Shown here in pieces: positions 45,320 to 59,563 of a stretch of DNA of 64,000 bases (within the stretch, counting starts at the first letter, position 1; each line of letters starts with the position of its first letter). Position numbers and translations under genes: made by a program. The stretch is from Cryptomeria japonica (Eukaryota; Streptophyta; Pinopsida; Cupressales; Cupressaceae), in contig NC_081414.1 of assembly GCF_030272615.1 (NCBI RefSeq), positions 818,782,396-818,846,395 of the forward strand, read 5' to 3'. The notes beneath the pieces are model-generated. The model was not told where the DNA came from. It did not search any database and was given only the letters and a program-made list of their open reading frames with translations.

Positions 45320-48263
45320 ATGAGGAGTAGTAGTCGTCGGAAGTCTAAATGCAAAAGAAAGCCTTCAAATGACCAAATTGAAGTGTATAGAGAAAGAGAT
45401 AGAGAATGTCATAGGAGGAGAAGATAAGGTATGCTAAATATTGCTAATGTTACTTCAAGTGAATAGGAAATTGAATTTGAAAATGTTGAAAAAGTTATTG
45501 AAATGAAAATGTAGATTTTGAAAGTGAAAATGTTGAAAGTGATAATAAAAATGCTCAACATGATGTGAGAATGGAAAGTGAAAATTTGGGAGTTGACAAT
45601 GAAGGTGTCCATAATTTTGGTGTAAATATGATTTTTTTTTACATTGGAGGTGAAAATGTGGAAAACTTTGACATTGAAGGTAGAATTGCTCAAGGAAGTG
45701 AACAATATGTAACACCTAATTACTTAAAAGATGAAGACCCTCTCATGGATGAAATACAAATTCCAAATTCAAGACCTTCAAGAACCCCAAAATGGTTACT
45801 TGAAATTGATGAAAACATTATTGTGAATCTTGAAGGCAAGATGTCAACAAGAACGTTCGATTGTGGGCTATACAAATTTTTGACCAAAATTTTAGCAATA
45901 CGACATTGACTGAGCAATGCCAACTTTTTGTTCAATTGCTAAATATGATAAATATGAGACCATTTCTAAACAAATTGAAGATTCGTATGAACAAGAAGAT
46001 GGAGAGAAATTCAAATATTGTCAAAAATGTATCTAATGCTCTCAATTATATTGGAAAGAATACCAAGGAAAGAGATAAGAGAGACACTCGAAGAGTGATT
46101 ACAACCTCCTTAGTAAGACATCAATTGAGGAAGGCTCATCAAATGAGACAAACTTGTGTTGATTTGAACATAAATTGTAAAACTTTGGATAGATCACTTG
46201 CACGAAGACAAAGACTTGACGATCCACTTCAACATGATACATGGGATTTTGGTGGGAGGCTTCCACGTGTTGATAGAAAGTTGACTGACAATGTGAAGGA
46301 GGAGATTCAACAATTTTGGCACTCTAATTCTAGAGTATCACCCAATGTAAAGGATGTTTTGAAATTAAGAACCAACAATCGAGACTGCACACCGCATCCC
46401 AAACATTTCTTGGAATCAAGCCAAACAATGTTGTATAAAAAATTTTGTGAAGTACATCCAACTTTGTAAAAATCATAGAGGGCCTTTGAATCTTTGAAGT
46501 CATTTTATCGCATACCTCTTAAGATTCGTAATACTTGTTGTTGAAAGTACCATGTGGAGTTTTCAATGTACCATGAACTTTTATGCCATATTCGTTCTAC
46601 GATGCATACTAATGAGATGTTGCAGGAGTGTGGTGCAATGATATTTCTGAGATCATCAAGAGACTTGCAAGATCTATTTTTATGCCCTAGAGATGATGGC
46701 TGCTATTTCTATAGAAATGATTGTTTGAATGAGAAGTTCTCACAATGTGGTGGGTTGTCAAAGTTTATTTCATGTTTTCGTGAGGGCAACAAGTACGAGT
46801 TTGGAAATATTTATGTTGAGAAAAAAAGATATGAGACAATGAAATATACTTTGAAGAGTGGAGGTGAAGGTTTTAGATGCGAATTAGTCTCAAGAGAAGT
46901 GAGTGTTTCTGATTTTATTTTGGATTTTAAGGAAAATCTTTTCTACAAGTATGCAAGGCACACCCATAGGTCTCAGTGGTTGGATCAATAGTTTAGGATG
47001 TGTAAGAACTCTTTCCCGATTGGCACTATTATATCGGTGGTTGATTTTGCAGAGAACTATACATTGCAACCACAGAATGAGATATAGTCTCAGTACTACA
47101 ATTCAATCTAGATTGCTATTTTGTTAACATTACATATACACATGCTCCTGATAGTACAGAAGAGGACAAGAAGATAATCAGGGAGTATCATTTTTATGAG
47201 TGATGATAGATCACACTCCTCCGAGTATGTGCAACATTCTTTCAAGATTTTTTTTGAGTTCTTGCATGAGAAAGATATTGCAATTGATTGACATGTCATA
47301 TGGTCAATAACTATATGGGTCAATTCAAGAATGCCAGCATGTTTTATTGGTTGAGTAGAATTCATGTAGAGAGGTGTATACCTCATATTTGGTGTTTTTT
47401 CAGGCATAGCATGGGAAGGGGGAGCATGATGGAGAAGGTGCATGTTTGAAGAGAGCTCTAGTTAAGGATCAATTGAGGATTTCAGGTGCAAATTTCTCTG
47501 ATGCATGTTCTATTGTTGATTGGTGTAGTTCAACATTGTCACATGGAGGTACTCTTGATTCAAAAGTGACCAAATTCTTTTGGTTGGTTGAGGAGGGCAC
47601 ATTGGGAGACATATTGGATTGTCAAACAATTAAGATTCTTTAAAGATGCATTCATTTCCCAGCGCAGATGCAAGTACATAGACCATTTGGACATGAGCAT
47701 TGGCTTGTTTTTGTCAAAGTTGTGTTCGGTGTGATTGGGATCAATGTGAGTCAAGTGAGTGGGTTGATACGTGGGTTCCACAATATCTAACTCATTTATC
47801 TCAAACAGTATCCTTGTCAAATGATGACATGGAAAGTTCACTTGAGTATGATCATCTATCAGATCTTGTATAACCAGGTGATGTTTTTGCAGTTATTGCA
47901 CCACAAGAGAATGAAGAGAGATCAGAATATTGGTTGGCATGATGTGTATAGGGAAAATGGAAGCTAACACAACAAGTGATAGATGATGATGGGTTCACAT
48001 ATCCTACAGGTTCAGTTGTTGTTGTGGGAACTTGGTTGCGAACATACATGATTAGAAAGAATGACATACCTACATTTGAAGACTATGAGAGACACAAAAC
48101 CATTCTCATGTATTCACACCTTATTATAGCTACAAATGTCAAGTTATTGAAGCATCAAGCAAAACCAAAGACCAAAGAGCTATGGACATCGACTACTTCT
48201 GATCATGAAGCAATACCGGATACTCTTAAGCAAAGAGATGACCCTTCAGACACACTTGAGTAG
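45320..48263 (+). pseudogene. decayed transposase-like gene (HGKGEHDG family)
   Basis: The reading starts with a basic segment near ATG 45,320 (MRSSSRRKSKCKRKPSNDQI), then an acidic stretch to 45,860. A frameshift leads to the open stretches 45,861-46,469 and 46,554-46,991. Here I see VHPTL, then stops where Gln or Arg is expected, then YHVEFSMYHELLCHIR, a cysteine-rich segment (ECGAMIF, CPRDDGC, SQCGGLSKF), and VVDFAENYTLQPQNE (about 47,040-47,080). After several shifts come GQFKNASMFYWLS (near 47,315) and HGKGEHDGEGACLKRAL (near 47,410-47,450). The C-terminus has YPTGSVVVVGTWLRTYMI. An Asp in DFAENY, an Asp before GQFKN and acidic residues in HGKGEHDG could be a DDE/D-type catalytic set; that is inference. 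I know similar unnamed proteins as repeats in plants but cannot name the superfamily. Clearly not functional. Confidence 0.5.
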
Positions 48264-49664
48264 TAGTTCTTTAACGGTGTCTTATTTTTTTTTATCACAC
48301 ATTTCATTTTAAACAATGATCATAAAACCTTAATGTTCAAGTTTGTTACATGTATATTAAGGATGTGTTCAAAATGCAGGTCTATTGATGAACGCTTTTT
48401 TTTGCAACATGGTTTTTGCATGCATATAGCTGGCACACTCAATATAATTCGAAGGGACATATTTTGCAACATGGATTATTATCATGCATTTGATGAGCAT
48501 TACAATTTTTGATAATAGACAACACTATTTGACAATTTTTGATGATATAATTATCGCAAAACCTTTATGCTCATGTAGGTCTTTTTGATGATATACAACA
48601 CTATCACATTATGATTTTTAGGTCAACATAGTGGGTTTAGTCGATATAATTCGAAGGGACGTATTTTTATGGTATATAATCCAACCTTTTCATTTAAATT
48701 ATCATTCATTTTAGTTGAAGTGATTATCATAAAGCCTTTATGTTCATGCATGCATTTTATGTGTAGACTAACAATTCTTAAAAATACAGGTTCATGCTAG
48801 ATCATTCGCCGTTGAGTAGTTTACTCTTGGTGATGGTACATATTCCTTGGGTTATCAATATTTAGCTACTTTTAAGTTTTATTTCCAAGAACTACAAAAA
48901 TTTACAGCCAAACACAATACTGTATGCTCTGTGTGCATTAATGAGATTAAATTTTGTGTGTAGACACTAAGTCCCTCACTTTGTCAATGTGATTAAATTT
49001 TGTAGACTTTCACACACTATGTCAAGTGAATGTATTGCCATTCAAAAATAACAATATCTATCATCTTCTTCAACCATGCAGAGAATGTAGTGAGAAATGC
49101 AGTGAGAAGGGCTTTAATCAACATGTGTCTTTCTTCAAAGTTATGCTTGTAGACTTTGCAGAGAAATTGGTAAGTTTTGTAATTATACAATCTTGTACGT
49201 CTAAAAAATGTTTCAAATGATCTATTTATAATTTGACAAAATAATTTGTATTAACTGTTATAATTTGTTTCTTGTAGCACATTCATTCCGCATAAAAAGG
49301 TTGCTTATTTTGGTCTTCATTTATATGCAGGAATTGCTCTACGTAAGCTTTTCTCTTAGGACATGAGGATGTTTGATGTAGATGAAGTGGGATGTTGTAT
49401 TTTTATATGGATGTGAATTCATGTAACTTTTTTATGATTATATACGATGTCCATGAGCAAACTGGTTTAGTTATATTGATGATATATAATGTATTTGTAC
49501 ATGAGTACATTGGTGTAGTTGTATTGATAATGATGAAAAATCATGTTTGCATATTCGTTTATGGATCTCACATGCAAGTGTAATGGTAATCATGTGTATG
49601 CAATACATGGAAACATCGATGATCATTATGTGTCTATAGTGTAATGCTTGTTTATCTATATTTT
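48264..49664. other. non-coding stretch downstream of the transposase-like gene
   Basis: No gene is seen. ATAATTCGAAGGGAC followed by R-TATTTT occurs at about 48,440 and 48,640, and ACAGGT or GCAGGT junction-like sequences precede both short coding-like pieces. This may be the 3' part of the same element. Confidence 0.35.
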
Positions 49665-50033
49665 TTATTGAATGAGTCTGATGATTGTTTCATCTACTGA
49701 AAAAATGTTGCCCTAATAAAACTGTAGGGAATCTTGAAAAAACAAGATAGGATTTTGTAGGAACCCCTCTCATGGCCCTGTAGGTTTAAACAGATTATTC
49801 ACAGGCACCACAAATTCTGAGTTAGGGCTCGTCAAAGTTTGACAATTTTTAGCACTTAGGGTTCTCAAGGGACGATGCCGGTAGGGTATGACCCCGAGCA
49901 TTTGACCAAGGTGGGGGGGGGGCAAAATAGGAACATGCATAGGGTAAGAATGCCTAACTGGACATGTCAGAACCAACGATTCATGATCATGTTGAGAAGA
50001 ACAAGAAATTGGCCACATGACAACATTTGATTG

Positions 50034-50511
50034 TGTGAGATTTTGCCAAGATCAAGAGCTCAATGAAATGTACAAAAATAGAGAAACAAATATAGGACAA
50101 GAATGAAATGTTTTCTCATCAATAGAGAAAAAACTATAGTTGTTCATACAATGTAGATGAGCCTGCATATATAGGCAAGGCTATATGGATATGTGAGCAT
50201 ACAAACATGACATATGGCTCAATAAGAAACAAGGGTAGGTAGGAAATAGGTGTGGTAGGTAGGAGAAACAATAAAATTTTTCACATGAGGTGGATCATCC
50301 ACCGAAGGTGGAATTATCACTCCACAATAAGTGGATATGATAAAGTAATAACAAGATCAACACCATAAAAGGTGGAAATTATCCTACACACACTATCCCA
50401 ATGTGGCATAAACACCCAAGTGTCTCATACCCAAACTACTATGAAATGCATTATCTTAAGTAAACTTAAGTAAGGTGTAATAATATCCATGAATAATTAT
50501 TTACATCAATA
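50034..50511 (-). mobile_element. solo LTR, 478 bp, TSD GATTG
   Basis: GATTG lies at 50,029-50,033 and 50,512-50,516, and the flanks rejoin into a normal satellite unit. On the minus strand the LTR starts TATTGATGTAAATAAT (a TG start changed to TA) and ends CA. A TATATATGC box sits near 50,170 on the minus strand. Confidence 0.8.
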
Positions 50512-50986
50512 GATTGAATGAGACTGGCAATTTTTTCGCCAACTGAAAAAATGTTGCCCTAATAAAACCATAGATTTGCTTTTGTAGGGACCCCTCTTGT
50601 GGCCCTGTAGATTCAAACAGATTGTTTGCAGGTGCTATAGATTTCGAGTTAGGGCCTGTCAAAGTTTGACAATTTTTAGCACTTAGGGCGCTCAAGGGAT
50701 GACGTCGATAGTGTATGACCTCGAGCATTCGACCGAGTGGGGGGGGGGGGGGGAATAGGAGAATGCATAGGGTAAGAATGCCTAACTAGACATGTTGGAA
50801 CTGATGGTTCGTGATCATGACAACAAAATGAGAAATTGGCCACGCAACAACATTTGATTGAATGAGATTGACGATTTTTTCACCAACTGAAAAAATGCTT
50901 CCCTAATAAAACTATAGGGAATCTTGAAAAACAGAGATAGGATTTTGTAGGGATCCCTCTCATGGCCTTGTAGGTTCAAATGGATT

Positions 50987-52649
50987 TGTGTGGGGGAAAA
51001 AGTGACACTAAGCAAACATGCCCTAATCTCACTTTCAATCACACACTTGTGGAATACGAAAGAGCCTAGAGGTATCACACAATTGACTACTTCTTTTTGT
51101 GGAAGAGAGAGCCACGGGCTACCTATTAGGATTTCTATTCCTTTGTTGCAAATGATAGATAAAATGATGCAAGTTCAACTACTGGCCCTAGAGTGCAAGT
51201 ATGAACTAGTAACAAGATTGCAAGATTGAGATTAAGTGATGAAAAGCTATAAACACAAGGATAAGAGGAGAATGCAGATGTGTACCTAGGGTTAAAATTT
51301 GAGTGGAAATGTTCGGGATGGGGGCGCATGCGCCACTAACCTAATTCTGCACCTGAAACTGCTCCTTTTGGCAACCTGAAAGCTGTCGAAAAGTGCTGAA
51401 AACTGCTGTTGTCTGAGGGACCAGGGTGCCCAGCGCCCCTGTCCCAGGGACCAGGGCACCTAGTGCCCCTGTCCTATCAGGACCAGGGCGCCCCACGCCC
51501 CTGTCCTAGGTTTCTGCTCTGCAATTTGGTGTATTGTCCCGTATCAGTCTGCTCCCATCGGATCTACAACTTACGACGTCCTTCAAATTCGGAAATCTGC
51601 ACTTATATCTGAAAAGGGTTGTAGGTGGCTATATAGGGTTTTGCCTTAGTCAAACCCCCACTTTGGTGATTTCCACCTCCATGAATAGCCAAGTTGTATA
51701 GTAAAAGTTGTGTGTGTGCAGACCTTGTGTGTGTGCAAGATCCTAAAATGAAAGTAAGCAAGCTAGAGCAACCTAGAATGTAAACCCTAATTGCTTGTAA
51801 TTGACAAAGTAAATGCTCTACATCAAGATGCAAAGTGATCTAAAGCATGAATACAAATGATATAATGAGGCTTATGCAAAGACATGAAAACAACGTGAAA
51901 TCATACCCAACCCCAAGGGAGGGGTACAAGCCAATCTTCAGTCGGTGATCCCCTATTGCTCTTCAATGTCTTCAAAGCCCTAAATGGATGAATGAAATTG
52001 ATGAATGCTTGATGGATGGATGTTGAATGTTGTTGAAGTCTTCAAAGATCTGCTCTTTCGCTACATAGAAGGTCCTTGAAACCCAAAATTCTGGATCCTT
52101 TCAAATGAAGAAAGAGAGCTCTTATATATGAAACCCTAGGTCTTAATTTCAACTTTTGGCCGACCTAGAGATTGAATCTCCTGCCAATTTCTTAGGGTTA
52201 AGCTTTATTTTATGATTGGATTGCACTCCTAAAATTTCGGGAAAAATGTCCGGGACCATGTGCACGTCGGGCGCCATAGTCCCGACAACTTTTCACCAAA
52301 TTTTCAAGGGCGTCGGATATGATGATTTTAGAGCGAATCCCGAAGTTACAGCTGATTTTGAGATGTTTTGACCCCTGAAATCAAGCCCCCAAGTTCAAAA
52401 TAGGACCTAATTAGAGTTTTAAATTAAATGATGTATTGGAAGAATAAAATGAAAGGGGCACACTATAATGAAAAGGGCCCAACTTTATGATATGGGAGAT
52501 GATAAAATAGAACCTTAGACCTAATTAATTTAATTAATTAAGTGCTAAAGGGGAAATGCAATGCAAAATGCAAAATGTGCCAAGGTGGGTGCTAAACTAG
52601 GTGTGAAATTGTACCACCCTAGCAAGTGCGTACAATTTACGACACTACA
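50987..52649 (-). mobile_element. solo LTR, 1,663 bp, TSD GGATT
   Basis: GGATT at 50,982-50,986 and 52,650-52,654 flanks a TG...CA segment and interrupts a satellite unit cleanly. The minus-strand start is TGTAGTGTCGTAAATTGTAC. A TATATAAG box lies at about 52,122-52,129 (-). It carries a GC-rich triple repeat at 51,418-51,510. No internal region remains. Confidence 0.85.
51418..51510. repeat. GC-rich 31-bp triple repeat in the solo LTR
   Basis: Three copies of a GGGACCAGGGYRCC...GCGCCCCTGTCC-type unit, each nearly self-complementary, stand out from the AT-rich surroundings. Confidence 0.8.
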
Positions 52650-53310
52650 GGATTGTTTGCAGGTGCCATAGATTCCGAGCTAGGGCCCGTCAAAGTTTGA
52701 CAATTTTTAGCACTTAGGACGCTCAAGGGACCAGTAGGGTATGACCTCGAGTGTTCAACCGAGTTGGGGGGGAATAGGAGCATGCTAAGAATTCCTAACT
52801 GGACATGTCAGAACCGACGGTTTGTGATCACGATAAGCGAAATGAGAAATTGGCCACGTGACAACATTTGATTGAATGATTGACTATTTTTTCACCATCT
52901 AAAAAAATATTTCCCTAATAAAACCGTAGGAAATATTGAAAAACTGAGATAGGATTTTGTAGGGACCCCTCTCATGGCCTTGTAGGTTCAAATGGATCAT
53001 TTGTACGTGCCATGGATTCTGAGTTAGGGCCTGTCAAAGTTTGACAATTTTTAGCACTTAGGACACTCAAGGGATGACGTCGGTAGGGTATGACCTCGAG
53101 CATTTGACCAAGTGGGGGGAAAAAATAAAAGCATGCATGGGGTTAGAATGCCTATCTAGACATGTCAAAATTGACGGTTTCTGATCATGACGAGCAAAAT
53201 GAGAAATTGGTCACGCGACAATATTTGATTGAATGAGATTGATGATTTTTTCACCAACTGAAAAAATGCTACCCTAATAAAACTATAGGGAATCTTGAAA
53301 AACTGAAATG

Positions 53311-53919
53311 AATTATTTCAACACATGAATCCCCCATTGATAACTTTTTACAACTTTTGAGCAATCTTGAGCAATTTTTCCAATATGAATAACCTATGAC
53401 TAGACATAACAAATATTGGTCTAGATGACCTTATTACATTAAAAATGATTATATTTCACCTTATTTAAATTGAGAATTCATCAAAACACTTGTCTTCCAA
53501 ATTTGACCTCGTGGAGGTCATTAAATTTGGTGAAGTTGCTAAAGGCAACCAAGTTTAACACTTACGATTTAGATGAAATGAATTGTATATAATCTGAAGA
53601 TTATACAAATAACACTTACGATGAAATGAAATGAATTTTATTGTTCATTAAATAACCATTATTAACCATTGTTAATTATTGGATTGAAGATTAAAGTTTA
53701 AAATGATAACACCATGCACACATGAGCAACAATTTATATGATCAAATATCAACTTTTGTATATATGAAAATATCAAATGATTACAAGTGTGTCTATTCAC
53801 AAATATGACATAAACGCCAACTCAAACAAAATGTGTGTCTATATACGTGAATGTATGTCCATATACAAAATATACATGCCAACTACACATGTAAGCATCC
53901 CAAAACTATCTATATCATC
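53311..53919. other. AT-rich, no gene seen
   Basis: Downstream flank of the minus-strand gene that ends at 53,920. No ORF or repeat boundary is supported. Confidence 0.4.
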
Positions 53920-55618
53920 CTAAGCTACTGATGGGTCATCAAAATCGATCCTCTTCGCTGTACTACTCGGCTTTGAAGGATCCTCCACAAGAAAAAACAA
54001 ACCACGATTAAGATTAGTTATATTATATAACTCACATTTGAAAATTTAACATAAAAATGAACTATAATTTAACTATTCTTGTTTACCTCATCTCCACATT
54101 TTCTCTTCAGCTTTGGAGGACTCTTGATGTATGTCTTTGACAGAGGAGGTATGTTTTCAATATTTTCATACACAACCTACATATGTTCACAAACATGGCA
54201 TTGATACAAGTTAGCATATAATTGTCACTGATTATAATGAATTATATCTGCTAAACACAAAATAAAACAAACACATGTACTCGAGGCAACTCTTCTTCTT
54301 TAGCCAAGAATTTTTTGTACATATACACAACAAGTATGTGAAACTATCAATCTATGTCTAGACGTGTATAATCATTATAAGTTATTTAAACTATTCATTC
54401 AATCATATTTGCATTCAATTACCTTTCCATTGTCTCCAGCTGCACTACCAGATCCCGAATCGCACAACCTCGCACTCGCACTACTTGTGCCCTACAAGAG
54501 TAAAATAAGATATACATGCAAGTTACTACATAATCTAATTAATGCCAATATAAATGATGAGCATGTATGTATAATATAATACAAACAACTAGGTGCAATA
54601 ACATATGTACCATAAAACTATCAAGGCTAAATGAAATGGTCGTCAAGGTGCCCTCCTGGATCTATGTCAACTCCTCCTCTATCATCAACTATTAAATAGA
54701 CCATGTAAATAAACATTAGTACTTAATATTATCTAGATTATAAATATTCATTTAAAATATAGAATGAACTGTGAAAATACAAATCTTACCACTACATCAT
54801 CAACATATGATGAAGGTGCCTCCTCGTGTCTAGCATGCGAGGACTCTCTAGGGTATCCTTCAGTCCCTATCATAACATCTGGTGCATCGTGCATCTCATG
54901 CACCTCATAATCTGCAGTGTGCACATGAGGATCAATAGGTTGTCCAACTAAACCCAAGCATAGGTGCCCACACATGAAACAACTATGGGGTACACAAATT
55001 TGTGGAGCCGAGGAGGACGTGTTAGTGCCACTAGATGCACCGCTACCATCAAAAGAAGGTTGAGCTACTGCCTTGACCTGAGAAACCAAAAGGCTACTCA
55101 AAGAGTAAATAGCCGATATGGTTTATGATGCCACCTCACAGATGATATCTGGATGCTACACTGGAGGTGGGGGATCAACAAGAGGATGGGGGACATATGG
55201 GCCCTGGACTACTTTGACTACCCCAGGTCTATTTTGGGGCATACCTAAACCCACACCCTGGAAAGGTTGGATGTCAAAGTAGTTCACATGTTTTCCTAAA
55301 ACAAACTCAACATACAATTTTTGATGAAGTAGAAGAGGACATCAAGATTGTTGTTGGGTGGTTTATCGAAAACTATCCACCAACGATCCCAAAAGTTTTT
55401 CACAATATCATCATTTGTGCACCATTTAATAGAAAGTTTTATTTTTTGGGGTCTACGGGTTGACCAGTGCAAGGATTCACAAACAATGCAGTGATATCGG
55501 CTTTGGATATCTCGATATCCTTGATCTTCTTATAGGACAAGCCATCCACATATTTTTCCCTCATAGAATCTCGCCATAAAAGAGCGATATTGTGCTCCTC
55601 AATGAGAGATAAGCTCAT
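53920..55618 (-). pseudogene. multi-exon gene of unknown family, first exon decayed
   Basis: Exons read on the minus strand: E1 55,618-54,790, E2 54,676-54,611, E3 54,491-54,423, E4 54,343-54,281, E5 54,176-54,087, E6 53,982-53,920 ending in TAG. Every intron edge has AG and GT, for example CTTGTAG before E3 and GTAAAC after E5. E2 to E6 are 66, 69, 63, 90 and 63 bases, all phase 0, so the frame is kept. E1 starts MSLSLIEEHNIALLWRDSM and reads through VNPCTGQPVDPKK, then shifts frame at an A run near 55,436 (KWCTNDDIVKNFWDRWW follows), and shifts again into a proline-rich then Ser-rich, Cys-containing part (CFMCGHLCLG). Stops in E1 and one TAG in E2 fit C-to-T changes. The C-terminus is charged (YIKSPPKLKRKCGDE; AKRIDFDDPSVA). 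I do not recognise it. It may be the second gene of a DNA transposon. Confidence 0.6.
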
Positions 55619-56680
<1,062 letters not shown>

Positions 56681-58778
56681 TGTTGAATGTACTCGGATGT
56701 TGAGAGGGGGGTGAATCAACATTAATTTAAACTTAAACATCTATTATCAAATTAAGCATTAAATCAAATATACAAAAATAAATATTAGAAACAAAGCATG
56801 CATCACACAAGAACACCAATATTTTTATGTGGAAAACCCATAGTGAGAGCTATCTCACAATATAATATGAAAAAGTTGCAATGTTTTTTCTTAAGGCTCA
56901 TTGTTGGAATAAATTAATTAATTATTCACTTAATTGCATTAATTCACTAAATAATTTATTATTTAGTTAATTAATTTATTAAGGACAATTAATTAATATT
57001 TATCCCCATGCATAATACAAATTAGGAAAAGCAAACTATGTTTAGATTTTGAGAGTTTCATGCATTTAATTAGTCTATTATGCTATTTGTGCATACATGA
57101 TTGATTCAAGCATTCTATTCTAACTCTCAATCTATCTTGTAAACTCCACCATTTAGGGTTTCTATCTTTAGAGTTATATTTCTTTATAAGGATGTAATAT
57201 CCTTCATTCTAACTCAAGCAAAAAACAATAAGCAATAAACAATAAGAAATACAAGAAATTCAATGAATTTCATTGTTATTGTCTTCAATTATTTTTCTAT
57301 TCAATTTTCTCTTTATGTGTGACAATTATTCTTGCAGAAGATAACTGGGCTTGTGGGATTCACATTTCACGAATTCTAACACTCACTACCTAAGGAAGTC
57401 GATTTCTCCCTAATGGACTTGCCAGTAGAAAGATACAATGATAAGTGGACCTGTTGATGAGATACATTATTTGCTAGCAGGATACATGAGATATTGAATG
57501 AGAAACATGAACTGAATTGCTATAAGTGAAGCATATGCCATATGCTAATGTTGCACTCCCTTTGTAGTACAAGTAATCCATACTAACTTCACACAGTTCA
57601 TACTCAACTATTATCTTTCTTATTTGCCTCATCACCTTCACAAATATTTTGCTCTTCTATTTAAATACGCTCTACAATACTTCAAAATGTAAAACTTAGG
57701 TCGATACCAAAAGACCCATTTTAATGAATTGTGTGATGCAATATACGTTGGCTTCAAACACATGTATCATGAAAAAAATAGGTTGTCGATCAACCCAAAG
57801 CATAAATAAACACTGAACACATATCAACACATCCTTCAAAGAAAATAAGATATGTCAAGATCAATGATACATGAAGGAACCCAATCTATCAACCCAATCA
57901 ACATCAACACCACCACTATTCATCTTCAAGCCACTAGGGAGAAACCAAAAACATGATGCTGACCAAAATGAAAACAATGTGGACCATCTACAACCACTAC
58001 ACAACCATCTCCTAAATTAAAGGAATATTATATGTCGGTGCAAAGGAAGAACCCCACAAAACTAATAGAAATAGGGCATCCCAGTTTGACTATGTCATCT
58101 TGTTACCTTGGAATTTGCACTTGCAAACCACCAAACCAACTAAAAATCAAACATGTCAATCTTAGATCATCAAGAAATGTACCATAAAAACCACATGATC
58201 TAAGCTATCTAAATGATGAAGTGTGAAACATTTCACTAGACTTTGTTAATTGTATAACATTGTCACAATATTATCCAGTACATAGAAACTTATATCTTTT
58301 ACTGATGAGGTAGACATAACCTAATACTTTATAAATAATTTTTTTATAACTATATCAACCCATTTATATTACCGTAAGAAGAAATCTTTCTCTGTAGATA
58401 AATGCAGACCAAAAAAACAAAGACTCCACCTTAGAGAAATCACTACGGATGACTTAGCCAATAATCTTGAACCTTCCATTGCATGTGGAACATCAAATTG
58501 ACATATTATTATTGTAGGAGGATAAAACACATAATAAAACATCTATTTCCTCATCTACATCATACTTGAGTACAAAATACTTTTCAATCATTTATGTCTT
58601 CATCATCATTCATATGCAAATCAAAATCCTTGTCAAACCATCTCTCTCAAATCTTCCACTATCTTACCAATCTATCTCTAACCATTTATTAGCCTCTTCA
58701 ACTTCACCAATGACCTCAAGTTGACATAAATGGAAACACACATTGAGTTGACATTAATGACAAAACATATTGCCAACA
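56681..58778 (-). mobile_element. solo LTR inserted in the minisatellite, TSD AGAGA
   Basis: On the minus strand it starts TGTTGGCAATATGTTTTG and ends in a CACCCCCCTCTCAACATCC-type U5 followed by TTCAACA, the same design as the LTR at 3,723-4,658. AGAGA flanks both ends (56,676-56,680 and 58,779-58,783), which is weak evidence inside a GA repeat, but the minisatellite unit also rejoins across the insertion. Without the nested 480-bp LTR and one copy of its flanking duplication it is about 1.6 kb. No internal coding sequence is present. Confidence 0.75.
56902..57381 (+). mobile_element. nested solo LTR, 480 bp
   Basis: It starts TGTTGGAATAAATT and ends GAATTCTAACA, so the ends are near-perfect inverted repeats. 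Flanks are CTCAT and CTCAC, a TSD with one change. A TATAAGG box lies near 57,195. It interrupts the older LTR at 56,681-58,778, whose sequence rejoins across it. Confidence 0.75.
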
Positions 58779-59563
58779 AGAGAGAGAGAGGTGGATAATC
58801 ATATATGGAGCGAGAGGTAAATTGGGGGGATGGAGAAGAGGGGGAGAGATAGAGAGGTGAGGGGGAGAGAGAAGAAAATGTGAGAGATATGTTCAAAAAG
58901 AGAGAAAGAGGGGTAAGGAGGGAGGGATCAAATTAGAGAGGGGAGAAATATAGAGGCAAGAGATCTAGAGCCTGGGGGAGAGAGATGAGGGACCTAGGGG
59001 GATAAATAGAGGTGCAAGAGATATTTGAGGAGAGAGAGAGATGTGGGTAATGAGAAATGGAGGGAGAGGTTGAGAAGTAAAGAGGGAGGGAGGGAGAGAC
59101 CTAGAGAGGAGGAGAGGTAGAGAGGTGAGAGAGAGAGAACAAAATGGGAGAGATAAGTTCACAAAGATAGAAAGAGGGGTAAGAAGGGATGGAGAGAGGT
59201 GGAGAGGGAGGGAAATAACTATAGAGGGGAGAGATATAGAGGCCAGATACCTAGATCTTGGGAAAGAGAGGTGGGAGACCTAGAGGATAGATATAGATGA
59301 GAGAGATAGAGGGGGAGAGAGAAAGGTGGGTAATGAGATAGGGAGGGAGAGGTTGAGAGATAGAGAGATAGCAAGGGAGAGACATAGATAAGGTGAGAGG
59401 TAGAGAGGTGAGGGAGAGAGAAGAAAATGCAAGAGATAAGTTCACAAAGAGAGAAATGGGTAAGGAGGCAGGAGGAGAGGTATATAGGGAGGGATAGAAC
59501 TAGAGAGGGGGGAGATATACATGTGAGATACCTAGAGCCTAGGAGAGAGAGATGACTAGGGGG
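58779..59563. repeat. GA-rich minisatellite, block 2
   Basis: The same unit continues; markers lie at 58,891, 59,157 and 59,440 (266 and 283 bases apart). It ends where the Copia LTR begins. Confidence 0.85.

Larger units (their letters stand above)
49665..53310 (+). repeat. satellite of about 350-bp units, split by two solo LTRs
   Basis: The anchor CCCTAATAAA recurs at 49,711, 50,557, 50,901, 52,913 and 53,272. After subtracting the two LTR insertions and their TSDs, the spacing is 363, 344, 344 and 359. Each unit carries the exact GTCAAAGTTTGACAATTTTT palindrome-bearing segment and, about 100 bases later, a G run of variable length (10, 15, 7 and 6). No coding sequence is evident. Confidence 0.85.
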
